A stretch of 64,000 bases of DNA. It comes from Candolleomyces eurysporus. Its lineage: Eukaryota > Basidiomycota > Agaricomycetes > Agaricales > Psathyrellaceae. The notes beneath the pieces are model-generated. The model was not told the origin of the DNA. It was given only the letters and a program-made list of their open reading frames with translations, and ran no database searches. Shown one piece after another: positions 35,164 through 46,332 of the stretch. The stretch lies in NCBI GenBank assembly GCA_027579435.1, contig JANBPK010001486.1, positions 1-64,000 on the forward strand. The letters are read 5' to 3'. The position numbers and the translations under genes are program-made. The number at the start of each line of letters is the position of its first letter. Within the stretch, counting starts at the first letter, position 1.

Positions 35164-36744
35164 CGTTGTATTGGAACTCGTTCTACGACTGGAGACAAAG
35201 CTGTTAGATAGCCTCTATGTGCGAGCATATGAGATTTTACACTCACGAATGACCTTGTGTGCGTTAACCCGTAACTTATAGGGACCTGCCCCTGGAGAAG
35301 TTGTGCCTGTACAGTGCATTGAATATATGGCTTCGGAGAGTGTCAAAAATGAGAAGGCATTGCTCACCGAAGGGGGCTGTAAAGTGAGGAGTCGCACCAG
35401 GCAGCTGAGAGGAATGGGTGTCAATTCGACCCATTTATACTCTTTCTGTAGCACGGTTTACGCATGTTGCGAGATCACCGCTACTATCACACTGTGGACG
35501 ACAACATTTTCACAAGCTGATCATAACATTTATGTAAAAGAATCCGCAGTTACTAACTCACCAACAGATACATCATTCCAAATCAATTCCTAAATTGTCC
35601 GCGTTAAAGACTGAAAGTGCCGTATATAACGATGTTGCGTTGATTGAAGCGGGAAAATAGGCGACACAACGACATGGTTGATATTTGCGATACGAACGTA
35701 GATGCTGCATCATGTTTTCATGGAAATCCGTCCTAAATCCCTCATCCAACTTTGTAACGGTCAGTATTCGAGAACTATCATCGAAATGCACACAGTTGAG
35801 AGCATCAGAGGTTCTCCCGCCTACAGTTTCGATCAGTATCAGAATAGAGGAAAAGAGAGGGCTCAACAAATCAGATCCATGATAACGGTCGTCACTGGTC
35901 GCGGNAAACATCAAAGAGGCAGCTTGCCCTCACCCCCATTCTTGCGCGTGATCTATAGCTGACACCCGAATCTCCCGAGAAACGAGGAACCTGCCCCACG
36001 CCGAGCCAACGGAACACTTATTCCGTGATAACTCCACGCGTCCTCGGTTGCGAGTAGTGTTGTCGAAGAAAAAGTAAGCGCCTTCTTAAAAGGTTTCAAT
36101 GAAATTCTTTGCTGATATTTGGGACGAAGAAAGAATTGGAAATGGTAGAGTCGAAAACATTTTTCCCTGAGTCGATATGGGAGGATTGGAACCGAGAATC
36201 GAGACGGGCTGGGCGGAAGGTGTATGTCCTAGGGCTCAGATGCACAAGGAGTAAGACTAGTTGCTGCCGACTCGGAGCCTGGATTGAACGGCGGACGACA
36301 GTGGCGCCGCTACAGAGAACTCGCCGGTCGAAGAGTATAATACTGGAGCAGCGAGAACATTGGTGCTCATGGCGAGCCTCGGTATCTACGGTGCCAGGCT
36401 CAGAGTGTAGAGTATCGCATGGTTGGGTTTAATTGGGACTCATTCTACAATCGCGAACAAATTGGATTCAGTCGATGACTCCGGAGTAGAAAATTATTGT
36501 GAAAGTTCAATTAATATTACGGCTGCTTGTAAATTTACACACACGCACACGCACACATACACAATAACGATAGTTGACTGTTGATGTTTGCGATGGGGGC
36601 TGCTTCATGTTTACATTGGAAATTTATCGAACCTTGTAACGGACAGGTTCTTACACCAAGGCCGAAAAATAGATATCCAGATCCTGGAAGGACCTNGGGG
36701 GTGGGATGCTTTGCGTAGAGCCATCCTCACTTCCACTCTCGTCC
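35164..36744. other. Intergenic, about 1.6 kb, with a diverged repeat and a CA microsatellite
   Basis: This stretch is the promoter side of the PL14-like gene and the 3' side of NACHT paralogue B. Segments at about 35680-35775 and 36575-36655 resemble each other in the same orientation (both run through a catgttt...ttggaaat-like and cttgtaacgg core). This suggests an old duplication of the sequence 3' of paralogue B. A short CA-rich simple repeat lies at about 36536-36567. No gene is supported. Confidence 0.45.
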
Positions 36745-38800
36745 TCACGCTGGATAAATCCCTGACTTCCCGGACTCCACGTGGAAAAATCTGTGGCGTA
36801 ACAGGTGCAGTCCGCTCGGGGTCCTCCAACCTGCGGCTTTGAGGGCCTTGGTCATCTCGCTTCTGACATGCCTGCAACTGGGGAGGCATGGGCGATCCCA
36901 ACGGCACTATGAGGATGAGAACACAACCAAGGTTCAGAGTCTCCCAGGGGTTATAGACCTCAGCGATGGCACTCACCACCTCGTGGACGTTGCGAAAGAC
37001 GAAATCGATGTAAACAGCGTGGTCCCAGTTTACTCTCTGCAAGAGCCGCTCCACCCACCACGCTATATCGCACGACAAAATAGATTTCTCCAAGCGACTG
37101 ACGTTCTCCTCGCCAGTGAAGATAGTCCCGATCGTGGTGCTTGAGAAGAACAAAGAGAAAAAATCGCTCTGTTCCAGCATGGTAAGAGGAGATTCTGGGC
37201 CCTTGTCTGCAATACCCCTTCAGTTCAGCGAACAAAGAGGATAAAATGACACCTACTCTTCCAAAGCTCCATGTAACGGTCTACGNAAAAAATCCAACAC
37301 CGTCGCCGATTCTATATACAGCTCGCCAGACCTGGAACGGTCGGCTAGAAAGTCCACAAGTGACTTGTGATACAAGGCATATCGGCCGCTGTCCCTCGAA
37401 GGAACACGAACCAGCGAGTTGAGATTCTCGAATATATATGACGCTTCACCGGGATACGACTCTAGAAATACGCGGGCTACTACTGCTGTAACCGGTGGCG
37501 CGCATTCCCAGGAATTGGAAGGCGGACCATTCTGGGGTCTTCCGGTCTCGCGGTCGATTGAAACGGCGCGCTCCAGTAGTTTTTCACGAAAGAGAACATT
37601 AAGCCAGAGAAGTTTGGGATGCGGATTCGGATCGCTGTGGAGAATGTGGGAGTATAGTGCGTCCAACGGTGCGAATGGATTGGTGGAGAGTTTGGTACCG
37701 GACAACTGTAAGATTTGCTTCAAGCATTGGTCGGGGTGCCCCTCGCCTTCGATGAATCGCACAATGGTCGCCACGTAGATGAACTGCCCGGAGGCATTGT
37801 TGATCAGCGTTCGGGATACGTGTTTGCCGGGCCACGAAGACGGGAGACGATATCGACGCCGAATCTTTGCAAACTTGCTCGCAAGGAACAGCGCCATGTC
37901 GGCGTCCGGGTTGTACTTCTCGTCGAGGAACAACTCCCTAGCCACGGAGTTTGCGACATTGGTGAAAAAATGCTTGATGGCGTGTTCGGGACGACTGGCT
38001 ATGACGATACGGAAAGGAAAAGCGGGATCTTTGGCGGCTTTCTTCAAAACAGAGAGAATTTCGGTTTGATCATCTTCTTTGGAGCGAAGAGGTGCATTGC
38101 TCCGAGCTGTATCGTGGTATTGGTCCGCCTCGCATTCGTCGAGACCATCGATCAGGATGGCCGACGGCCACTCTGGCGGCTGTGAGTGATCTCGACATGT
38201 TCTCAAGGGCGCTAGAATCAACTCATCGAGCTGCACCTCAAGCATTTGATCGAAGACTGCTGGATTTTGTTCGACGGCGAGGAGAATTCGTTCTGCGACT
38301 TGGGGCAAGGCTTTGTGCTGGACCAGTTGGTAAGCCAACGTAGGCACTAAAAATCGCTTCGAGCGCCTATTGGCCGATCCGGAGAAAGACGAGAAGAAAT
38401 GGGTAGCAGCGAGGATACCCTTCCGCTGGCAGGTGTCGGCGACTGACCCCATGACAGCAGTCTTGCCTGCGCCCGCAGGCCCCGTCACCCACATAATCTT
38501 CTTGGGCACCCCGTCACGATCCCCGTGGCGTATCCAGCTGACCACTTCGTCCTGCACTGCAACCCTGGTTTCTTTATGGCATTTAGGTGCGTCACAACGT
38601 TCGGCTGAGTTGTGTAATGCACCAGCTGCGATGTGCTCTCGCAGCTCTGCCAGCAAAGTGTAGTCAGTCCCTGAGCACCACTCCTCCTGCTGAGCTCACT
38701 CACTCTCGATAGAGCTCTTCGGACTTGAGATGTCGTAGTGATTGGTTATGATGTCTCCCCCGACTGTGAAGTGACGAGCATCGTTTAAAATGGAGGACAT
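36745..38800 (-). CDS. NACHT STAND NTPase, paralogue B
   Basis: Same architecture as paralogue A, on the opposite strand. Exon 1 (ATG at 38800) encodes MSSILNDARHFTVGGD and the shared PKSSIE end. The NACHT exon has Walker A GPAGAGKTAV, Walker B AILIDGLDECEAD, and the end LYHKSLVDFLADRSRSGELY. At 37286 an N beside an A run breaks the frame; dropping it gives VLDFFVDRYMELWK, matching A and C. Exon 3 has ILSCDIAWWVERLL. The last exon, in the conserved frame, encodes RSEMTKALKAAGWRTP and LHLLRHRFFHVE and stops at 36745-36747. Apart from the N, it looks intact. Confidence 0.75.
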
Positions 38801-39365
38801 TCTGAGTGTAGTGAGAACAAGAGGGAGGGGGGAGGGAACACGCGTCGGGCAGGTGGCAGTCACACCCCAGTCGCGNTTTTTTAATATAAATTTTGTGCTC
38901 TGCACAATACCGAAAATGCATGTTTCCGGAGTTCACATGACAGGCGCAAAAATCTGAGCGCCTATGGATAACTGATTAGGACACTGGTTCAAACCGGGCA
39001 TGAGGTCTGTAATTAAGGCCTGACAACTGGACACTGTTGGCAAGCGGTGCCGAGGTAAGCAGGTTTCTCTCGGTAAGAACAGGCATTCCTACACAGTTTC
39101 CAGGAGCTCAAGCAAGACAATAGCGATAAGGAGGCTTCAAGAGCGATGGTAGAAGTGCAGCTGAACGGGAGCAGAGAGACGAATGTTCACACTACTGGAG
39201 ACACCGGCCGATCGATCGGATTGCTGCGATGACGCAACCCCCACGGTCCTATTAATTCCTGTCTTTCAGGGCAGCGTCAACTGGAAAGCCTGCAACCCAA
39301 GTTAGCCTATGCCCACTAGCACGCTGTGCCCAACTACTAGGGCCTTACAGCAACCTCGTCTGTAT
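38801..39365. other. Intergenic upstream of NACHT paralogue B
   Basis: About 560 bp of presumed promoter for paralogue B, with an N at 38875 next to a T run. No gene seen. Confidence 0.5.
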
Positions 39366-39870
39366 CTACTCCTCAGCTGCCTGATAAGACATTATTTTAG
39401 TGCCACGTGCCCAACGACGGTTGTCGGAATTACACGAATTTAATGGAAAAAATTGGGGGAAAAACAAACCAATATTATCAGCCTCGGGGTTCAGATGAAC
39501 ATTGAAGGTAAAATTTAAATTGCTCCTCCGTCTTCTTTTTGCCTGACTCTTAGAGTCCAATTTATGCACGAAACCTCCTCCGAGACTCTCGATCAAGACC
39601 GAATATGCATACTTCTTCAGGACGCCGATCGGAGTGCTCTTTGGGGTCGTCACAAAGCCCTCTGTTTCTTAACATCGAACACTTCGTAAGACAGTGTTTT
39701 AGTGCTAGGTGGCATTGACATTTACTGAAGCTACACAAATTTCAAGCAGAATCGGGGGAAAAACAATAGTATAAGCCTCAGGACTCAAATGAACATTGGG
39801 TCGAATACCCCTCACGATTCGCTCTTTCGTCTTCTTCGTTTCGCATGACTCTAGTTAGCATCTGTAGTTC
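39366..39870 (-). pseudogene. Decayed relic of the KKTKEQ secreted-module gene
   Basis: On the minus strand two module remnants occur in tandem. One ends in TKKTKERI followed by a gtgagg donor and, after a gtgtag acceptor, a line with an in-frame stop and then KTLSYEVFDVKK. The next reads LKKYAYSVLIESLGG, then RRRRSNL with the donor destroyed (aattta) and the acceptor changed to gtgtaa, then RGTKIMSYQAAEE and a stop. There is no signal peptide. The match to the gene at 14.1-15.1 kb includes intron positions, so this is a duplicated genomic copy that has decayed. Confidence 0.6.
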
Positions 39871-39943
39871 ATGAACTGGTGAGGTAAGGACCGTCAAGTG
39901 GCAGACCACAATCACATGGTTTACTTACATAGTCATTTTTCTT

Positions 39944-42069
39944 CTATCTGCTGCAGGGAGGATTCATTTGAAAGTGAGAGAGAGACGCGTCTCGGTCCGA
40001 GCACGATCGAGGTGGCTCTATCCCTGTTTCCCAGGCCTCCAAGTGCAAGAACCGGTGGGCAAGGAGGTGCAGACCGTTTGGGGTCTTCCAGTTGGCAGCC
40101 TTGAGGGCCTTGACTATTTCGCTCCTGATAAGCCTGCAACTGAGGGGGCATCGACGATACCAACGACACTAGGGGAGACAGGTCTGCAAGGGATGATAGA
40201 CTTGAACAGGGACACTCACAGTTTTATGGACATCGCAAAAGACTAGTTTCAAATGCAAGAAGCTTTTGGTGGATTTACCGCCGTCCTCCTTGGCCTCGAA
40301 AGACTGCACCCACCAGGCTATATCGCAGGATTGAATGGCTTCGTCCAAACGATTCAAGTTCTGGGCAGAGAAGATGTTCGCGACTAAACTACGTGAAAAG
40401 AAGTTGGAGAGGAAAACTGTCTTTTCCGGTGGAGTTAGAGAACGTTCTGGGCCTTTACCTACAATATATCTTCAGCCTTGAGCCGGAAGGACGAGAAAGT
40501 AGCACCTACTCTTCCAAATCTGTGTGTAACGGTCGATAAAGAATTCTAACACCATGTCCGATTTTACGTGCAGGTTGCCAGACCTCGAGCTTTCCCCAAG
40601 GAAGTCTACCAGGGATCTGTGATACAAGCCATAGGGCGATCTGGCGTCGTCCATGGGTGGAATCGAAACCAACGAATTGAGATTTTTGAACACATACGAT
40701 GCTTCGCCTGGATAGGAATCCAGGAACAGGCGGACAAATAGTGCTGGTGCCCGCGTTGACTCTCGCGCTAATTTCACTCGTTCATACAACGGGCGGGGCA
40801 AGGAAGTATGAGTTCGATCCAAGTATCTTTCACGGAAAATCAGATTAAGCCAGTGGATTTTGAGGTGCGAATCGGAATCGCCAGCCGGGTGGGTATATAG
40901 TGCGTCCAAAGGTGCGAAAGGATTGGTAGAGATTGTGGCGTCGGGCAACCCTAGAACTTGCTTCAAAAGTTGGTCGGGATGCCCCTCGGGTCCGTCAATG
41001 AATCGCACTACGGTCGCCACGTAGATGAACTGTCCGGAGGCGTTGCTGACCAGACATCGTGCCACATTGTTGGTGGGCCATGAAGATGGGAGGTGGTATC
41101 GTCGTCGGACGTCGGCAAACTTGCACTCGAGGAATAACTTCATGTCGGCGTCCGGGTCGTACTTCTCGTCGAGAAAAAGCGTACGAGTCATTGGCCTCGC
41201 CACGCCGGTGAAGAAAGATCGGATGGCATGTTCGGGGCGACTGGCGATGACAATACGGAAAGGGAAGTCGGGATCACTGGCGGCTTTCGCCAATACGGAG
41301 AGAATTTCGGTTTGATCATCTCCGTTTGAACGAAGAGGTGCATCACTTCGAGCCCTATCATGGTATTGGTCCGCTTCGCATTCGTCGAGACCATCAATCA
41401 GAATGACCTTGGGCCATTCTGGCAGTTGTGGCCGATTCCGACACGCTCGCAACGGTTCCAAGATCAACTGATCGAGCTGTACCTCCAGCTTTTGCTCGAA
41501 TATCGCTGGATTGCGTTCAACAGTGGAGAGGATCTGTTCTCCTACTTGACCTAGGGCATCGTGCTGAACGAGTTGATACGCCAGCGTAGGCACGAAACAT
41601 CGTTTCGAGCGCCTATCGGCTGAGCCGGAGAAAGATGAGAAGAAGAAGGTAGCACTGAGGGTGCCCTTCCCCTGGCAGGTGTCGGCGACTGAGCCCATGA
41701 TGGCAGTCTTTCCCGAGCCAGCCGGCCCCGTGACCCACAAAATCATCTTGGGCTCGCCATCGTTACCCCCGTGAAATATCCAACTAACTACCTCCTCCTG
41801 CACTGCGACTCTAGTGTCTGGGTGACACTTGGGTGCGTCACAGCGTTCGGCGGAGTCATGAAGTGCTCCAGCTGCGATGTGTTCTCGCAGTTCTGCTCGC
41901 AAAGGCGCGTCAGTCCCGGAACGCCGCTTCCTGAGGTTCGCACTCGCACTCACTCACTTTCGATAGAACTCTTCGTTGAGCAGCTAGCACCTCCGCCATA
42001 GTGATTGTTTATCACGTTGCAGTCTCCTTCAATTTTGAAATCACGAGCACCTTTCAAGATGGAGGACAT
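39944..42069 (-). CDS. NACHT STAND NTPase, paralogue C
   Basis: Starts at the ATG at 42069 (MSSILKGARDFKIEGD, then NVINNHYGG and TKSSIE). The NACHT exon (about 41910-40520) has Walker A GPAGSGKTAIM, Walker B VILIDGLDECEAD and sensor IVIASRPEHAIRSFF, ending LYHRSLVDFLGESSRSGNLH. Exon 3 has SCDIAWWVQSFE. The last exon, in the frame conserved with A and B, reads RSEIVKALKAANWKTP and LHLLAHRFLHLEAW, stopping at 39944-39946. No N or frame break lies inside the coding exons. Promoters of B and C both lie to their right, so the two are in tandem. The decayed secreted-module gene and intergenic sequence separate them. Confidence 0.8.
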
Positions 42070-43061
42070 TTCCCAGATCGAACTGGGAACAGGAGGGAGA
42101 GGGATTGAGAAGAGAGCTTGGAAAGATGTAATAACCCGTGTAGAGGGCACATGACTGATTGACATCGTACCGCCGTTAAATGACTCGGAGAACGCGTTTC
42201 GTGTCTAATATGCCGATGCTTAGTAGAGGCAGGATTAACACACTCACACAAACATCCGAGCCGCCCATGTCCTCATTTCCCTCATGTATCACATTTTGCC
42301 CCAATGAAAGTTCCTGGGGTAGCATCTGCGCGCTTATCAGAGAGAACGCGAAGCCATCATACCAACTGGGTGCCCGTAATTCGCGCTGGGCTCAGGCTGA
42401 ACCGTGATGCGCCTTCAATCCAAAGGAGTCATTGCAGGGGATGAATGGGTGCCATAAGTCGAGAACGAGTTGAGAGTCTGGGACTCACGTTCTGAGCCCT
42501 ATCAACTAGATCCAGGAAAATGCGCTGACTTTGTACAGGCAGGCCTTAGATTCCTTTTCGGAAACGTGTCCCTTTTGGGGCAGCGCTTGNAAAAATAGCA
42601 AAATCAGCCAAAAAAAAAAAAAAGGCGGAATAAGGTAGGGCATACCTTTTTGAATAAACAAAATCTATACGTGCAAGAAGCTCAATGATCACTCTGATTG
42701 AAATACTATCAACCAGGGGATTCGGGTTTCTTGGGGGGCAATGGAACCGGGTTGAAGCCCAGCGCTCAACTTTATTCCTTCTTCAGCGGGTTAAATTGGT
42801 AAATTAGCCTCTGCGAAGTGAAGATGAAACATTGCGAGTCGCAGCTTCCAGTATCCCCACAGGTCTTATCGCGCTAGGAGCGGACCAAACATTTGAATCT
42901 GTCGAGGCTGTCCTTACGGTAGTGCCCTGTTCAAGTGCACTTTCAGCAAGGTATGTGTTCAGCTGGGTCAGAGAGACGCACCTAGTAGTGTAAACGAAAG
43001 ATGCAATTCGAGAACTACTGATAAAAAAAACACAAATCGTACAGTACGAAGTCCATACCGT
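42070..43061. other. Intergenic between NACHT paralogue C and the histone deacetylase
   Basis: About 1 kb with an N at 42590 and an A run at about 42610-42624. It contains the 3' side of the deacetylase and the promoter of paralogue C. No gene is supported. Confidence 0.5.
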
Positions 43062-45210
43062 CTAGTCGTCAACGTCCATAGAAGTCGTCTCCGTTGGAGC
43101 TGCGCTCGTCTCCTTATCCTGCTCAGCGCCCACACTCGCCGCACTCGCTGCCGCTGCCGCTGAAGCATTCGACGTTCTCCCGCCTCTTCCTCTCCCTCTN
43201 CCCTCTCCCCCTACCCCGTCCTCTCCCTCTCGCCCCTTCTCCTCGGGTGACTATCCTCCGAGCTGATACTGCTGCTGCTGCTACTGCTACTACTCATCTC
43301 ATCTTCATCATCTTCGTCGTCCCGCACCGAGGTATCTGTCGCTGCCGCCGCCGCCGCCGATGAACTCGCAGCAGCAGCTGCACCACGCCCTCTGCCCCCT
43401 CTGGATCCCCTANCCCCCTCTCGCCCTCCTCGGCCTACCCGTCCCTCTGGTCCCTCTCCCCCCTTNCCCCTTCCCGAGGTTGTCGTAGCCGAAGCAGTCG
43501 AGGTCGGAGCCGTTGGTGGAGGCGGGGGCATAAGCAGTCCATCATCCAAGTCATTATCATTCTCCCCATCGAAATATTCGTTCCTCCCCTGCCGTCTAAT
43601 TCCAAGCCTAATCTCGCCCATCCCACCAGTCCCTTTCTCCTCTTCGTCCCTCTCCTCTGCGTTCCTGTCTTCGCAAGCTAGAAGGCCTTGGAGGTCTGGG
43701 GGGATCTCTTGCATCGCGACACTCGGCGCTCCCTGCAGGTATCGTAGTTTGGTTTTGATGCCTATCCGGATCCGGTGGAGAGATGCTGGGGAGTTCTGAT
43801 TATCCACTTTGCCCGTTAAAGGTGGATGCAATTTCCAATTCGAGTCTTCAAAGAACGAATCGTAGACCGTACATGGAAGCTCGTTGGGGACCGTCACGCC
43901 AACAAGGACGCTCGTTTCGTACGTCCAACATCGGCTGACGTTCTTGATGGTGTACCCTCCTCCCCCCAAGACAAGTAAGGGTACGCCAAACCGCCGGACG
44001 AAGTCTACACATTCGCCGTGTCCCGCAATTGATAGGTTAAACGCTCCTAGTCGATCGCATCCCAGCGAGTCTGCACCGCATTGCAGAACAATTGCTGAGG
44101 GGCTGAAAGCGGTGACGGTATCTTCGATGACGGCTTTGAAGATGGTTTGGTACATGTCATCGTCTATCCCATCGAGTAGAGGGACATTTAGGCAAAAGTG
44201 CTTTCCAATCCCGATACCGTTGTCATCGAGTTTGCCTGTACCCGGGAAGAAGTCGCCTGTATATTTGTGGAAGGAGACGGTCATGACGCGATTGGAGTGG
44301 TAGAAGGCGAGCTCAACGCCGTCGCCGTGGTGGATGTCGATGTCGATGTAGAGGACGCGGGGAAAGTACCTAGTTGTGTTCCGGAAGAGAGCACAAAATA
44401 TGATGAACGGACGTTGGAAGGAGAGCAGGAATAGGAATGCTCACCTCAGCATTTCGAGTATCGCAAGAACGATATCGTTGACATAACAAAACCCACTTGC
44501 TTCACCCCGCTTAGCATGGTGCAGNCCCCCCAGACCAGTTAATCGCAATATCCGTCGACCCAGCACACAGCTTCCTCGCTCCAGCAAGAGAACCTCCAGC
44601 GTAATTGCGGCAAAAATCGTAGAGGTCGGAAAATATTGGACAATCTTCGATACAGTTGAACTGTTCGACTTGTTGTCTCATGCTGGCTTGGTTTTGGGGT
44701 GCCACCCTGTGCACCGAGAATTCAAATAAATGGGGAATGAGCTGGTGTGTTGGGTTTGGGTAATGAGGGATGATCAGACGCACCGTTTTAGAAACTCGAT
44801 GTAATCGTGGTCATGGTAATTTTCGAGCTCTTCTTGGGTTGCAGGACGGGGATCGTACATGGTATGAATTTGTTTGTCCAAACCATATCCCAACACGAGG
44901 GCGTTCGTCAGAGAGAGGCGGTGTGGTTTCATAGGATGGCGTTCCTGTTCGATCTGAGCTTAGCAAACCAGAGAAAAGAGATTTGAACTCACTCCATAGT
45001 GATACGCCCCTACGCCTTTTGGGAAGTAATACGACACGATGGGTCGAGAATGTGGCTTGTAATGACATGAATTGTCGGTTCAAGGAGGGGTAGATCGTCA
45101 CTTACATTTATCCTCTCTGTAATAGGCTCAGCAGTTCCATAAGACCCACGTTCAGAGAAGTAGGGCGCTGAAGAGAATGTAAGGCTGGTTGCTTGTGAAG
45201 AGCGAACCAT
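43062..45210 (-). CDS. Class I histone deacetylase (RPD3/HOS2 type)
   Basis: A zinc-dependent deacetylase of histone lysines, nuclear, acting in corepressor complexes. Exon 1 starts at the ATG at 45210. Next come [39 protein letters not shown], the active-site [17 protein letters not shown], the metal-binding [24 protein letters not shown] and LVLGGGGYT. An N at 44525 beside a C run breaks the frame before LHHAK; dropping it restores it. The long tail is acidic and Gly/Arg-rich with further Ns at 43200, 43413 and 43467. One frame stops at 43211, but a different frame continues to TTSMDVDD and a stop at 43062, a typical eukaryotic C-terminus. I place the end there with moderate confidence. RPD3 versus HOS2 orthology is not resolved. 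Confidence 0.88.
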
Positions 45211-45565
45211 ATCCGAGTTTTCCTATGTTCCGGGCTTATATTGCCGCTCTACACGGTGATACTTTCAGTACTGGGACACCAAATCCTATGGTGTGAACTT
45301 ACTTGAATCTGGTCGTGTTGAGTATGGAAAGATGAAAGAGGTGGTTGTCCTGAAATCCGATCCGCGCCAATTCCGTGACAATCATGTAATTCCCACACCA
45401 TTTCAACGGAATTTACCCAACCTAGAACTTGCTTCCAACCCCCTCAATATCCCTCGAATCCGCCCCTTCGTGCAATCCAATGGCTTCCGAATCGATATCG
45501 ATATCGATCCACACTCTACCGCGACCACCCGAAGCTCTCGCCTACTCAACTACCGACTCCTCAAC
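45211..45565. promoter_or_regulatory. Divergent promoter region, histone deacetylase / interrupted gene
   Basis: 355 bp separate the two start codons, which point away from each other, so a shared bidirectional promoter is likely. No binding site is recognised with confidence. An in-frame GTG-led extension at 45293 upstream of the plus-strand gene is more likely 5' UTR. Confidence 0.45.
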
Positions 45566-46086
45566 ATGAGCGCCGCCTCCCAGTCATACTGCCCGGTTTC
45601 TGACCCCGCCGAAGTCGACTTGGATTCTCTACAGCTGTGGGCGGGCGTCAAGGTCGAGGATATCAACATGAGGGCCGTTGGCACCCGCTCGCGTCCATTT
45701 TTGCCAGCAACGCACGCACCGTCGTCGCTTGGGCAACTGTGCATCCCTGCTCATACGTTCGTCAACTTCAGTGATGCCACTCATGATCAGCATTCGAGAG
45801 AAGCTTCGCCATTTCCCGCTACCCACTCCTCAGCATCAGCTCCATCCAGCAGCTCACAGCCCAACATGACAACAGACTCGAGCTTCACAAGAGCTGTCGG
45901 TCCTCCTTCGCCCTGCCATGCCAAAACACGCCAGCCTCATTTGGCCCTAGCCTGTCTACATCCATCCCTTCCATGGCGCCGGCTTGTCGATAAGTTCTTC
46001 TTGCGCGACCACGAACCCCACCTTTGGACCTCGAAGCACTCCATGTCGCAGTCATGGAACAGTGCTATGGCCTGTCATACCCCCGA

Positions 46087-46094
46087 GCTCGCAA
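46087..46094. repeat. Target-site duplication, left (GCTCGCAA)
   Basis: Eight bases identical to 51983-51990, immediately outside the left terminal inverted repeat. Confidence 0.9.
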
Positions 46095-46110
46095 CAAGGG
46101 GGTCCCGGGC
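46095..46110 (+). repeat. Left terminal inverted repeat
   Basis: CAAGGGGGTCCCGGGC, an exact inverse of 51967-51982. Similarity continues imperfectly inward (both ends have a CGG.ACCGGGGGT-like stretch). Confidence 0.92.
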
Positions 46111-46332
46111 CGCCGTTCCGGCACCGGGGGTTGGTTGGTTGGTTCGACCGGTAGGTCGAAAAAAAAAAGTTTGGAACCCCCTCTAAATATGGAAATTATA
46201 TCGGGTTTGTGACCAAAATGAGCACGGATTTTGACCAAATTTTGTAATCTGGTGAGGTAGACAGCAGTGCAATGAAAGATAACCCTTCAAACGACTGCCG
46301 AGCTGCTTAGGTGACAGCTTCTCTGAGGCCTG

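Noticed and set aside
36611..36925. Last-exon ORF of NACHT paralogue B in the MPPQLQ frame
   Set aside because: The splice phase and the three-paralogue comparison support another frame that stops at 36745.
38965..39035. Possible tRNA T-arm-like sequence (ggttcaaacc)
   Set aside because: Only the T-arm-like hairpin is present; the D and anticodon arms do not fold.
45293..46186. A 297-residue ORF including the left part of the interrupted gene
   Set aside because: It begins with GTG, not ATG, and its last 30 codons are transposon sequence. The gene more likely starts at the ATG at 45566.
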